Below are positions 18,243-26,045 of a stretch of DNA of 64,000 nucleotides, piece after piece. The notes below the pieces were generated by a model. It ran no database searches and was not told the DNA's origin. It was given only the letters and a program-made list of their open reading frames with translations. Position 1 is the stretch's first letter, and the number at the start of each line of letters is the position of its first letter. Source of the DNA: Acuticoccus kalidii (GTDB lineage: Bacteria > Pseudomonadota > Alphaproteobacteria > Rhizobiales > Amorphaceae); NCBI RefSeq assembly GCF_021556395.1, contig NZ_JAKGCS010000015.1, positions 248,001 to 312,000 of the forward strand, given 5' to 3'. The translations under genes and the position numbers were made by a program.

Positions 18243-18399
18243 CGTATGCCCGCCCCGCTGTCCGGACGCCCCTTCGCCTGCCTTCGCCACGTCCTCACCA
18301 CGTCCGCCCCTTTCTCGATCCGGGCGCCGTCTCGGCGCCGCGCTGCATCCGGGACATAGTCTTAAATGCAATCCGCCCGGATGCCGAATCGGGGCCGCC

Positions 18400-19107
18400 T
18401 CACGGCAGCTCCGGCTCGAGGACCTTTCGCGTCGCCCGCCAGCCGCTCCAATGATGGGCGCGCAGAAGCTCGCGCAGAATGGCGCCCTCGCGGCGCTGCA
18501 ACGCGTCGAGGATCATCTCGTGCTCGGCGACGGCGCGCGCCCAGCGGCTCGGCTCCCGGTTGCTCGCGAACCGGTAGCGGCGGATGCGGGCGCTCTCGGA
18601 TTTGTAGACCCGCGTCAGCGCGTCATTATGGGCGCAGACGAAGAGCTGCAGATGGATGAGCTGATTGACGTTGAAATATTCGAGCAGGTCGCGCCGCTCG
18701 AACGCCGCCACCATCTCGTGATGGAGCCGCTCCGCCTCGGCGATTTCGGCGTCCGTGCCGCGCTGACAGGCGAGCTCGGCGACATGAAGCTCCATGCCGA
18801 TCAGCATCTCGATGATCTGCTCGACGTCGGCGAGGGAGAGCTGCACCACCATCGCGCCGCGATTGGGCTCGATGTGGACAAGGCCCTCCGCCTCCAAAAT
18901 CTTGAACGCCTCGCGCAGCGGCGTGCGGGAGATCCCGAGCCGCTCGGTGATCATCCGCTCCGGGATCCGGTCACCGGCCGGCAGCTCGCCGGCGACGATC
19001 ATGTCCCGGATACGCTGCGCCGCATAGGTTGAACGCTGGCCACGCCGGTCCTTCCGGGTGGAGTCCACGTCGTCCGCGTCCGTTTCGACAACCGCCAAGT
19101 CTTGCAT
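18400..19107 (-). CDS. GntR-family transcriptional regulator (FadR/FCD subfamily)
   Basis: A 235-aa protein. The winged helix-turn-helix covers about residues 28-90, with RIRDMIVAGELPAGDRIPE and ERLGISRTPLREAFKILEAEGLV. A C-terminal FCD effector domain (about 100-225) contains the expected His and Asp/Glu metal-site residues. It is divergent from the dehydrogenase gene at 19261. The palindrome TTGCATGCAA occurs across its own start codon and again 63 bp upstream, and twice more at 24555-24627, so it is probably an autoregulated repressor of genes from 19.2 to 25.4 kb. No strong ribosome site precedes the ATG, which may be leaderless or mis-placed. Confidence 0.9.
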   Translation of the reverse strand: MQDLAVVETDADDVDSTRKDRRGQRSTYAAQRIRDMIVAGELPAGDRIPERMITERLGISRTPLREAFKILEAEGLVHIEPNRGAMVVQLSLADVEQIIEMLIGMELHVAELACQRGTDAEIAEAERLHHEMVAAFERRDLLEYFNVNQLIHLQLFVCAHNDALTRVYKSESARIRRYRFASNREPSRWARAVAEHEMILDALQRREGAILRELLRAHHWSGWRATRKVLEPELP

Positions 19108-19111
19108 GCAA
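19102..19111. promoter_or_regulatory. Operator copy 1 for the GntR regulator (TTGCATGCAA)
   Basis: Perfect 10-bp palindrome whose central CAT is the complement of the GntR start codon. It resembles known FCD-GntR operators of the TTGTATACAA class. An AT-rich box (TATTAT on the + strand, 19118-19123) next to it could be the -10 element of the regulator promoter, in which case binding would block transcription of the repressor itself. Confidence 0.7.
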
Positions 19112-19147
19112 CTTCTATATTATCCTCGATCGAGGTCGGCAAGCGCG

Positions 19148-19176
19148 TTGACAACACGCCGATTTTGCATGCAACT
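19148..19176 (+). promoter_or_regulatory. Candidate sigma-70 promoter of the dehydrogenase gene
   Basis: A perfect -35 hexamer TTGACA at 19148-19153 is followed by a 17-bp spacer, but the -10 position (around 19171-19176) matches poorly. Operator copy 2 covers the spacer and -10, an arrangement suited to repression. Confidence 0.45.
19165..19174. promoter_or_regulatory. Operator copy 2 for the GntR regulator (TTGCATGCAA)
   Basis: Second perfect palindrome, 63 bp centre-to-centre from copy 1, the same distance as between copies 3 and 4 (24555 and 24618). A degenerate third element, TTGCATGG-AGTTGCAA, follows at 19240-19255 just before the dehydrogenase start. Confidence 0.75.
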
Positions 19177-19260
19177 TTTGCCGAGGCTGGCCACATCCCT
19201 TTAAGGGCGCAATGCAGCCGGAGCACATTTTTCGGTTGATTGCATGGAGTTGCAACGGTC

Positions 19261-20652
19261 ATGAACTACCATGCGTTCTACGCCAACGCGGACCCGGTGA
19301 CGACGTTGATCATCGGCGCGGGAGACTTCGGGCGCAGCTTCCTCGCGCAGAGCGAGCGCATGGCGCTGCTCGACACCCGCGTCGCCGTCGATCTCGACGC
19401 GGAGACCGCCGCCGCGGCGTTCACCGCCATCGGCGTCGACCGCGCCCGCGTGAGGATCTGCACCACCGCCGCCGAGGCCCGCGCGGCCTGGGACGCGGGT
19501 CATTATATCGCCGCCTCCGACCTTGCCGTGACGCTCGAGCTTCCGATCGACGCGGTCGTCGAGGCGACCGGCCATCCCGAGGCCGGCGCCCGCCATGCGC
19601 GCCTCGCGATCGAGGCGGGCTGCCATGTCGCGATGGTCTCCAAGGAGGTCGATAGCGTGGTCGGCCCCGGCCTCGCGCTGATGGCGAAGCGCAATGGCGT
19701 CGTCTCGACCCCGGTCGACGGCGACCAGCCGAGCCTCGCGATCGGCCTCATCACCTGGGCCGAGACGCTGGGCTTCGAGATCCTCGCCGCCGGCAAGTCC
19801 TCCGAATATGACTTCGTGTTCGACGCCGCCCGCGAGACGATCACCAGCAACGGGCGCGAGATTGCCGTCGCCGGGTTCGGCGCGGTCGAGCGCCTCGGCG
19901 ATCGCGACGTGCGCGAGATCGTGGCGACGCGCTCGGCGATCGCCGCCGCCCTCCCCCAGCGCCTGGTGCCAGACCTGTGCGAAATGTCGATCGTCGCCAA
20001 CGCGACGGGCTTCCTGCCGGACAATCCCGCATTCCACGCCCCGATCGGCCGGATCGACGAGCTTCCGAGCCTCTTCGCCCTCGCCGGCGATGGCGGCCTC
20101 CTCTCCGGCCCGCGTAGCCTCGACGTCTTCCACTGCCTGCGGGCGCCGACCGAAGTCAGCTTCGCCGGCGGTGTCTTCGTCGTCGTGCGGTGCGACGATG
20201 CGGCGACGTGGAAGCTCCTGCGCGACAAGGGCCATGTGGTGAGCCGCGACGGGTCGACCGCGGCGCTCTATCTGCCGCGTCATCTGCTCGGTCTCGAAGC
20301 GGCAACCAGCATCCTCGACGCCAAGATCCACGGCATGTCCGGCGGGGCGGAAGATCCGCAGCACACAGTCGACCTCGTGATGGTCGCCGAGACCGATCTC
20401 GCGGCCGGCACCACGCTCCATATGGGCGGGCATCACCACCTCGTCGACGGAACGTCGGCGCACATGGTCCCGGCGGCCCCGCTCGCGGCGGAGAACCCCG
20501 TTCCATTCTATCTGGCGTCCAACCGCCGCCTCATTCGCTCCGTCGCCAAGGGCGAACCGGTGCGCTTCGGCGATATCGAGATCGACCCGGCGTCCGAGCT
20601 GTTGGCGCTCCGCAAGCTGCAGGACCGCCACTTCTTCGGCGAGACCGCCTGA
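19261..20652 (+). CDS. Homoserine-dehydrogenase-like oxidoreductase with C-terminal SAF domain (COG4091 type)
   Basis: A 463-aa protein. An N-terminal NAD(P)-binding Rossmann fold starts TTLIIGAGDFGRSFLAQ (~14-30), followed by a VVEATGHPEAG segment and a KEVDSVVGPGL block typical of predicted homoserine dehydrogenases. A C-terminal SAF-like domain lies around residues 370-430 (AAGTTLHMGGHHH). Proteins of this layout occur in sugar-acid and amino-alcohol catabolic clusters and probably oxidise or reduce a branched or hydroxylated carboxylate; the reaction is unknown. It is divergent from the GntR repressor with two operators in between. ATG at 19261 has GGAG 11 nt upstream; a TTG at 19240 is an alternative. 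Confidence 0.8.
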   Translation: MNYHAFYANADPVTTLIIGAGDFGRSFLAQSERMALLDTRVAVDLDAETAAAAFTAIGVDRARVRICTTAAEARAAWDAGHYIAASDLAVTLELPIDAVVEATGHPEAGARHARLAIEAGCHVAMVSKEVDSVVGPGLALMAKRNGVVSTPVDGDQPSLAIGLITWAETLGFEILAAGKSSEYDFVFDAARETITSNGREIAVAGFGAVERLGDRDVREIVATRSAIAAALPQRLVPDLCEMSIVANATGFLPDNPAFHAPIGRIDELPSLFALAGDGGLLSGPRSLDVFHCLRAPTEVSFAGGVFVVVRCDDAATWKLLRDKGHVVSRDGSTAALYLPRHLLGLEAATSILDAKIHGMSGGAEDPQHTVDLVMVAETDLAAGTTLHMGGHHHLVDGTSAHMVPAAPLAAENPVPFYLASNRRLIRSVAKGEPVRFGDIEIDPASELLALRKLQDRHFFGETA

Positions 20653-20691
20653 GACCGGCCGGCCGCGGCGCGCCGCGGCCGGCACACCCGC

Positions 20692-21459
20692 TCAGAGAAC
20701 GGGGCGTCCGCCGTCGGCCATGATGGTGGTCGCGGTGATATAAGAGGCCTCGTCGGAGGCGAGCCAGAGGATGGGATAGGCCATCTCGCGCGGCTCCGCC
20801 CAGCGCCGGATCAACGCCATGTCGATGTCCTCGGCGAGAAGCTCTTCCGGCGTGCGGCCGAGGCGCTCGACATGGAACGGCGTCATGATCAGCCCCGGAC
20901 ACATCGAGTTGACGCGCACGCCGTGCTCGATCTCCTCGAAGGCGAGCGTGCGCGTCAGCGCGAGGATACCTGCTTTCGTCGCATCATATTGGCCCATCCC
21001 CTTGCGCCCATAGACGCCATAGGTCGACGAGATGTTGACGATCGACGATTTGCCCGACCGGCGCAGCTCCGGCAGCGCCGCCTTGGCCATGAAGGCATAG
21101 CTGAGAAGATTGACGTCAAGGATCCAGCGCCAGGTCTCCTCCTTGGCCTCGGCCAGAGGCTCATAGGAGCGCACCCCCGCGCAGTTGACGAGAACGTCGA
21201 CGCCGCCGAAGGCCGCCTTCGCCGCCTCGACCACGCGCACGCATTCGCTCTCCTTGGAGACGTCGGCGTTGATCGCCTCGATCGGTGCGTCCGGCATCGC
21301 GGCCTTCACCTCGCCGAGAACCCGCTCGATCCCGCGATCGGACGGGTCGACGATCACGACGCGCGCCCCTTCTTCGCAGAAAAGCCGCGCGGTCGCGCCG
21401 CCGATGCCGCCGCCTCCACCGGTGATGATTGCGGTCTTGTTGGCGAGTCTCGTGCCCAT
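20692..21459 (-). CDS. Short-chain dehydrogenase/reductase (SDR) 1
   Basis: A 255-aa classical SDR: cofactor motif TGGGGGIGG (~13-21), NCAGV (~91), catalytic Ser in NISSTYGVYG and Tyr-x-x-x-Lys in QYDATKAG (~158-162). An acidic residue after beta-2 (VIVDPSD) suggests NAD preference. It lies in the GntR-bounded cluster downstream of the TRAP genes on the minus strand, with a 42-bp gap to dctQ, so it is probably the last gene of a dctP-M-Q-SDR operon and may supply the oxidation step after uptake. Confidence 0.88.
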   Translation of the reverse strand: MGTRLANKTAIITGGGGGIGGATARLFCEEGARVVIVDPSDRGIERVLGEVKAAMPDAPIEAINADVSKESECVRVVEAAKAAFGGVDVLVNCAGVRSYEPLAEAKEETWRWILDVNLLSYAFMAKAALPELRRSGKSSIVNISSTYGVYGRKGMGQYDATKAGILALTRTLAFEEIEHGVRVNSMCPGLIMTPFHVERLGRTPEELLAEDIDMALIRRWAEPREMAYPILWLASDEASYITATTIMADGGRPVL

Positions 21460-21501
21460 GAACGTGTCCCAGATCGTTGGAGGAATGGGGTCGGGTCCGG
21501 C

Positions 21502-22011
21502 TCAGCCGAGGAGCCCGCCGGATGGTTCCGACTGATCGAAATGTCCCCGCATCGCAAGAACGAGACCAGCGATGGAATAGGCGACCATCAGCGCGCCGGC
21601 GACCGGGATTGAAGCGTACCAATAGACCTTGTCGAAGCGCAGAAACGGCGTCGTCTCGCCCGAGCCCGCCGCGAACTCGTACCCCTTCACGAGGAGGATG
21701 AGGGCGAAGGCGAGCATCAGGAGGCGGATGAGGATCTCCAGCGCGAGCCGCAACGGCCGCGACACCGCGACGAGGAGCAGCGTGACGTTGTAGAGGGCCC
21801 CCTCGCGCCACAGGGCGACGGCGCCGATGAACGTCATCCACGCGATGAGGAGCTCGACGATCTCGTCATATCCCGTGATCGACACGAACGGGACCGCGCG
21901 CGTCACCACCCCGGCGAGCAGCAGGAAGAAGAGGACGCTGAGCGCGGCGATGACGCCCCATTTGCACACACGGGCGACGGCGATGTCCGCCGCTTTCAGG
22001 AGGGCGATCAT
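21502..22011 (-). CDS. dctQ: TRAP transporter small permease (DctQ) 1
   Basis: A 169-aa protein with four predicted membrane helices (about residues 15-40, 50-70, 85-112 and 130-155), the normal DctQ layout. It couples the binding protein to the large permease DctM, which it overlaps by 4 bp (ATGA). The glycine/serine-rich C-terminal tail is short. Confidence 0.88.
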   Translation of the reverse strand: MIALLKAADIAVARVCKWGVIAALSVLFFLLLAGVVTRAVPFVSITGYDEIVELLIAWMTFIGAVALWREGALYNVTLLLVAVSRPLRLALEILIRLLMLAFALILLVKGYEFAAGSGETTPFLRFDKVYWYASIPVAGALMVAYSIAGLVLAMRGHFDQSEPSGGLLG

Positions 22012-23306
22012 CGGCCGGCTCCGTATCCGAAGAGTTCGGGAAGGAAGAGCACCGTCTGCGGCACGAAGGTGACGAGCATCAGAACCGCGAGGAGCGCGAG
22101 CACATAGGGCCACATCTCCCGCACGATTTCGCCGACCCGCACGCGGCTCACCTCCGAGACGGCGAACAGGCACATGCCGACCGGCGGCGTCACGAGCCCG
22201 ATCATCAGGTTCAGCACCATGATGATGCCGAAGTGCACCGGGTCGACGCCGATCTCCATCATCACCGGCAGCAGGATCGGGAAGGCGATGATGATGATCG
22301 CCACGCCCTCGATGAACATGCCGAGCACCAGGAGGACGATATTGATGAGGAGGAGGATCGCCCAAGGCTCGCTGGTGAGGTTGAAGAGCTGCTCGATCAC
22401 GGCGTTCGGAATCTGCTGCTGGATCAGCACCCAGCCGAACGGCGCGGCGGCGGCGATGATGAACATCACCTGCACCGTCTGGCGCGCGGAGAGCCAGAGA
22501 ATGTCCGGCAGATCCTTCAGCCGCAATTCGCGATAGACGAAGAGGCCGAGGATCAGCGCGTAGGCCGTGGCGAGAACGGCGGCCTCGGTCGGCGTCGCGA
22601 GACCCCCGAGAATGCCGCCGATGATGAGGATCGGCGTCAGCATCGCGGGGGCCGCGTTGAGGAAGATCCGCCGCGCCTCGGCCCCGTGCGGCCGCTCGGC
22701 CATCACCGGCAGATTCCGCCGATGGGCGACGATCGCGATCACGATCATCAGGGCGATCGCCATCATCGCGCCCGGCAGAATGCCCGCGAGGAACAGCGCG
22801 CCGATCGAGACGTTGGCGAGGCTGCCATAGATGACGAGCGGAATACTCGGCGGCATGATCGGCCCGATCGTGGACGACACCACCGTCACCGTCGCGGCGA
22901 GACGGCCGGTATAGCCCGCCTTCCGCATCGCCTTCACCTCGATGATGCCGAGCCCCGCCGCATCCGCCACCGCCGAGCCCGACATGCCGGCAAAGAGCAC
23001 GCTCGCGAGAACGTTCACGTGCGCCAGTCCGCCCCGGATACGACCGACAAAGAGCTGTGCGGCATCGAAGATGCGCACCGTGATGCCGCCGGTGTTCATC
23101 AGGTTGCCGGCGACGATGAAGAACGGGATCGCGAGCAGCGGGAACGAGGTCGTCCCGGCATAGAGGCGCTGGATGAAGATGAAGAGAAGGTCCGGCCCGG
23201 TCGTGTACCACATGGTCCCGACGGCGATCATGCCGAGCGCGACGGCGATCGGCGTGCCGATGAGGATCAGACCGCACAGCGCGGCGAGAAGAATGACCAT
23301 GAACAT
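22008..23306 (-). CDS. dctM: TRAP transporter large permease (DctM) 1
   Basis: A 432-aa membrane protein with about 12 hydrophobic helices and the DctM signatures IPFFIVAGNLMNTGGIT (~60), MSGSAVADAAG (~109), STIGPIMPPSIPLVIYG (~140) and VTPPVGM (~360). It imports an organic acid with sodium or proton symport. It is co-transcribed with dctQ and with dctP at 23396-24418, from a promoter region that carries operator copies 3 and 4. Confidence 0.93.
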   Translation of the reverse strand: MFMVILLAALCGLILIGTPIAVALGMIAVGTMWYTTGPDLLFIFIQRLYAGTTSFPLLAIPFFIVAGNLMNTGGITVRIFDAAQLFVGRIRGGLAHVNVLASVLFAGMSGSAVADAAGLGIIEVKAMRKAGYTGRLAATVTVVSSTIGPIMPPSIPLVIYGSLANVSIGALFLAGILPGAMMAIALMIVIAIVAHRRNLPVMAERPHGAEARRIFLNAAPAMLTPILIIGGILGGLATPTEAAVLATAYALILGLFVYRELRLKDLPDILWLSARQTVQVMFIIAAAAPFGWVLIQQQIPNAVIEQLFNLTSEPWAILLLINIVLLVLGMFIEGVAIIIIAFPILLPVMMEIGVDPVHFGIIMVLNLMIGLVTPPVGMCLFAVSEVSRVRVGEIVREMWPYVLALLAVLMLVTFVPQTVLFLPELFGYGAGR

Positions 23307-23395
23307 GGCGCGAGGAGCACTCCGGCGAGAGGACGAGCGGGGCGGTCGATCCGCCGCCCCGACGCGTCAGCCGGGGCGGCGGGCTTGATCGCGGA

Positions 23396-24418
23396 TCAGC
23401 TGCTCGTGCGGGCCGCGTCCACGTAGCCTTGCCAGGTGTTCCAGGCGTCCTCGCCGATGGTGGCCTTCAGCTCGTCATAGGCCGGGGTCATCAATTCGCG
23501 GAAGGGCGCGATCTCGGGCCGGGTGACGGCGACGCCCGACTCTTCCATCTTGGACAGATAGAAGCTCTCCTGGTCGATCACCTGCTGGCGCGCCGCATTG
23601 CCCGCGGCGGTCGCCTCCTCGGAGATCACCGCGCGCTGATCGTCGGTGAGGCGCTCCCAGGCGCGCGGGTTCGAGGCGAGCATCACCGTCGCATAGATGT
23701 GCTTGGTGAGGGCGATATGGTCCTGCACCTCGAAGAACTTGGCGGCGTAGGTGGTGCCGACCGGGTTGTCCTGCCCGTCCACCGTCTTGTTGGCGAGGGC
23801 GAGATAGACCTCCTGGAAGGCGATCGTCTGGGTCAGCGCGCCGAGCGCCTCGAAGGCGAGCTTGATCGCGAGCTCGGGCGGCACGCGCAGCTTCAGCCCT
23901 TCGATATCGGCCGGGGTGTTCACCGGACGGCGGCTGTTGGACAGGCTGCGGAAGCCCCATTCGCAGTTCGCGACCCAGGTGAAGCCGGCATTGGCGAGCT
24001 GCTCGGCCATCCACGCGCGGCCCGTGTCGTCGAGCGTCTTGTGGGCGTGCTCGTAGCTGTCGAACTGGTAGGGAATGTTCACGACGCCGATCGTGCGCGA
24101 CAGCGCCTCGATATTCGCCGGGTTGAGAATGATCATGTCGACCGCGCCGGCGCGCGTCTGCTGCGCGGTCTCGGTCGGCGATCCGAGGGCGTTGTTCGGG
24201 AAAATCGTGATCGCGACTTCGCCGTCGGTCCGGTCGGCGATGCGCTCGACCATCTTCACCGTCTCGGTGTGGACCGGGTGGCTGGTGTCGGCGGGGTGGG
24301 TGAGCTTGAGGTTCACCGCGGCGCGACCGACGCGCGGACGCACGACCATGGCGGCCGACGTCGCGCCCGCGAGCACGACGAACCGACGACGGGATAGACC
24401 TGTACCGAGCTTGTACAC
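23396..24418 (-). CDS. dctP: TRAP transporter substrate-binding protein (DctP) 1, Tat signal
   Basis: A 340-aa DctP-family protein. The twin-arginine signal LSRRRFVVLAG (~8-18) implies Tat export. The family Arg that grips the substrate carboxylate is in GLKLRVP (~178). GTG at 24418 is chosen because GGAGG lies 8 nt before it and the Tat signal then sits close to the N terminus; an upstream ATG at 24505 would place the signal near residue 40. First gene of the minus-strand TRAP-SDR operon. Confidence 0.9.
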   Translation of the reverse strand: MYKLGTGLSRRRFVVLAGATSAAMVVRPRVGRAAVNLKLTHPADTSHPVHTETVKMVERIADRTDGEVAITIFPNNALGSPTETAQQTRAGAVDMIILNPANIEALSRTIGVVNIPYQFDSYEHAHKTLDDTGRAWMAEQLANAGFTWVANCEWGFRSLSNSRRPVNTPADIEGLKLRVPPELAIKLAFEALGALTQTIAFQEVYLALANKTVDGQDNPVGTTYAAKFFEVQDHIALTKHIYATVMLASNPRAWERLTDDQRAVISEEATAAGNAARQQVIDQESFYLSKMEESGVAVTRPEIAPFRELMTPAYDELKATIGEDAWNTWQGYVDAARTSS

Positions 24419-24554
24419 GTTCGTTTCCTCCAACTGTTTTGTTCGCGTCGCTGCCGTTGAGTCGCGCGCGTTATTTGATTGCGGTCGTATCGAGACGTCC
24501 GTCACCTGTCGGCGCCAATTCTCCGTTGACTGCGACGGGCTTTGATTTGAATTT

Positions 24555-24564
24555 TTGCATGCAA
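24555..24564. promoter_or_regulatory. Operator copy 3 for the GntR regulator (TTGCATGCAA)
   Basis: Perfect palindrome, extended by one flanking A/T pair on each side (24554-24565). It lies between the divergent dctP and cyclase genes, on the dctP side, and is well placed to control the TRAP operon. Confidence 0.75.
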
Positions 24565-24617
24565 ATCCGCTGAAGCGTCAAGAGCCGGAGGACGGTCTTC
24601 GCCTCTGTTTCGCGATA

Positions 24618-24627
24618 TTGCATGCAA
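24618..24627. promoter_or_regulatory. Operator copy 4 for the GntR regulator (TTGCATGCAA)
   Basis: Perfect palindrome ending 3 bp before the candidate -35 box of the cyclase promoter. It is spaced 63 bp from copy 3, as copies 1 and 2 are. Confidence 0.75.
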
Positions 24628-24630
24628 GTC

Positions 24631-24659
24631 TTGCCGCAATTCGGGACAGCTTCTAGGCT
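24631..24659 (+). promoter_or_regulatory. Candidate sigma-70 promoter of the cyclase gene
   Basis: TTGCCG (24631-24636), 17-bp spacer, TAGGCT (24654-24659), giving a start site near 24666 and a leader of about 24 nt that ends in an AGAGAGG ribosome site. Confidence 0.5.
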
Positions 24660-24689
24660 CGCGCCAATCCAAAAAAGAGAGGACGCGCC

Positions 24690-25361
24690 ATGGCCCGTAT
24701 CGTCGACCTATCGGTTTCCATCGAACCGCATTTTCGCTGGCCGATGGAGCGTTCGCTGAAGAGCAGCTTCGCCGACGGCGCCCAGTTCCAGGTCACGTGG
24801 CTCGGCCTCGTGGTGCACGGCTTCACCCATATCGACTCGCCGCGCCACATGCTGGCCGACGGCAAGACCTCGAGCGACGTGCCGCTGGAGGCGACGATCG
24901 GCGAGGCCGCCATTGTCGACATCACGTCGGACATTGCGCCGCAGGCGGAGATCACCGCCGCGATGCTCGACGCGCGCGGCGGCCACGTTCGCGAGGGCGA
25001 TATCGTGCTGTTGAAGACGTGTTGGGATGAGGCGCGCTCGCTCGCGACGCCCGAGTTCTGGACCGACGCGCCCTATCTCGGCCGCGACGCCTGCGAGTGG
25101 CTTCTCGCCCGCAAGATCAAGGCGCTCGCCCCGGACTTTCCGCAGGACTATCCGATCCGCCAGCTTCTCGGCGGCGTCACCGCGCCGATGGCGGATTTCG
25201 TCAGCCACGACGTGCTGTTGAGGAACGGCGTGATCCTCATCGAATACGTCGCCAATTTCGGCGCTCTGACGAACCCGCGGACCACGGTCTACGCGCTGCC
25301 CCTCAAATTGCCGGACGCGGACGGTTGCCCCGCCCGCGTCATCGCCGTCGAGCCGGATTGA
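24690..25361 (+). CDS. Cyclase-family metal-dependent hydrolase (kynurenine formamidase / isatin hydrolase-like)
   Basis: A 223-aa protein of the cyclase superfamily. The metal motif HGFTHIDSPRHM (~43-54) fits the family pattern HxGTHxDxPxH with Phe for Gly, and a further His is in FVSHDVL (~172). Known members hydrolyse N-formylkynurenine, isatin or cyclic amides. It belongs to the GntR regulon, directly behind operator copy 4 and divergent from dctP, so it probably opens or hydrolyses the imported compound. ATG at 24690 follows AGAGAGG. Confidence 0.82.
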   Translation: MARIVDLSVSIEPHFRWPMERSLKSSFADGAQFQVTWLGLVVHGFTHIDSPRHMLADGKTSSDVPLEATIGEAAIVDITSDIAPQAEITAAMLDARGGHVREGDIVLLKTCWDEARSLATPEFWTDAPYLGRDACEWLLARKIKALAPDFPQDYPIRQLLGGVTAPMADFVSHDVLLRNGVILIEYVANFGALTNPRTTVYALPLKLPDADGCPARVIAVEPD

Positions 25362-25364
25362 GGC

Positions 25365-26024
25365 TCAGGCCGCGCCGATCTTGGCGGGCGGCAGCCAGGT
25401 GTCGACGTCGCTGAGCTGACCGCCCGATTCGACGATCTTCCAGAAGCTGTGGTCGGCCCAGCGGATGATCGTGTTCTCGAGGCTGCGGGTGACGAGCTCA
25501 CCCTCGGCCGAATGCCCACCGGCGACGTGCGCCACCTCTTCCGGCAACTCGCACACGAGGCAGATATAGACGCCGTAGCCGGGGTGCCGGATCGAGGGCA
25601 TCCCGGTCGCCGACGGATCGGCCCGCCAGCGCTCGACATTCTCCGGGTCGAACTCCCACACCTTGCCGATATCGTGGCACAGACCGCCGGCGATCAGGAT
25701 ATCGCGATCGTACTCGAAGCCGGGAAAGAGGCCGTCGAGCTCCTCGGCCATCTTCACCGCGAGGCGGGTGACGGAGCGGATATGATCGGCCTGCGTGCCG
25801 GTCTTCAGCGGCGGGGAGTCGTAGTTGCCGGAGGGCTTCAGCTCGCCGAGCTTGCGGAAGCCGCTCGCCGCGAGCGCCGCCGCCCAGGCGTTCAGCACCT
25901 TGGTGCGCAGCCCCTCGTCCTCGATCCAGCCGATTTCCGGCATCTCGTCGAGCACGGCGGCCCGCATCGCCTCGGTCACGACCACGGATTGGCCGCGCAA
26001 CCGAACCGAAAAGTCTTCTGACAT
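25365..26024 (-). CDS. HD-domain hydrolase of unknown substrate
   Basis: A 219-aa HD-superfamily protein. The first His is in QADHIRSVTRLA (~80), His-Asp in GGLCHDIGKVWEF (~117), further His residues in RHPGYGVY and AGGHSAEGE, and the late Asp in IIRWADHSFWK (~191). The extra His residues suggest a two-metal site. It lies 21 bp after the second dctM and ends 3 bp from the cyclase stop on the other strand. It is probably the last gene of the second TRAP operon, so its substrate may be imported by that system. Confidence 0.78.
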   Translation of the reverse strand: MSEDFSVRLRGQSVVVTEAMRAAVLDEMPEIGWIEDEGLRTKVLNAWAAALAASGFRKLGELKPSGNYDSPPLKTGTQADHIRSVTRLAVKMAEELDGLFPGFEYDRDILIAGGLCHDIGKVWEFDPENVERWRADPSATGMPSIRHPGYGVYICLVCELPEEVAHVAGGHSAEGELVTRSLENTIIRWADHSFWKIVESGGQLSDVDTWLPPAKIGAA

Positions 26025-26045
26025 TGATGTTCTCCTGCGGAAGGA

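Noticed and set aside
19240..19255. A fifth operator copy before the dehydrogenase gene (TTGCATGG-AGTTGCAA)
   Set aside because: It has two half-sites but not the perfect palindrome; kept only as a degenerate element in the description of copy 2.
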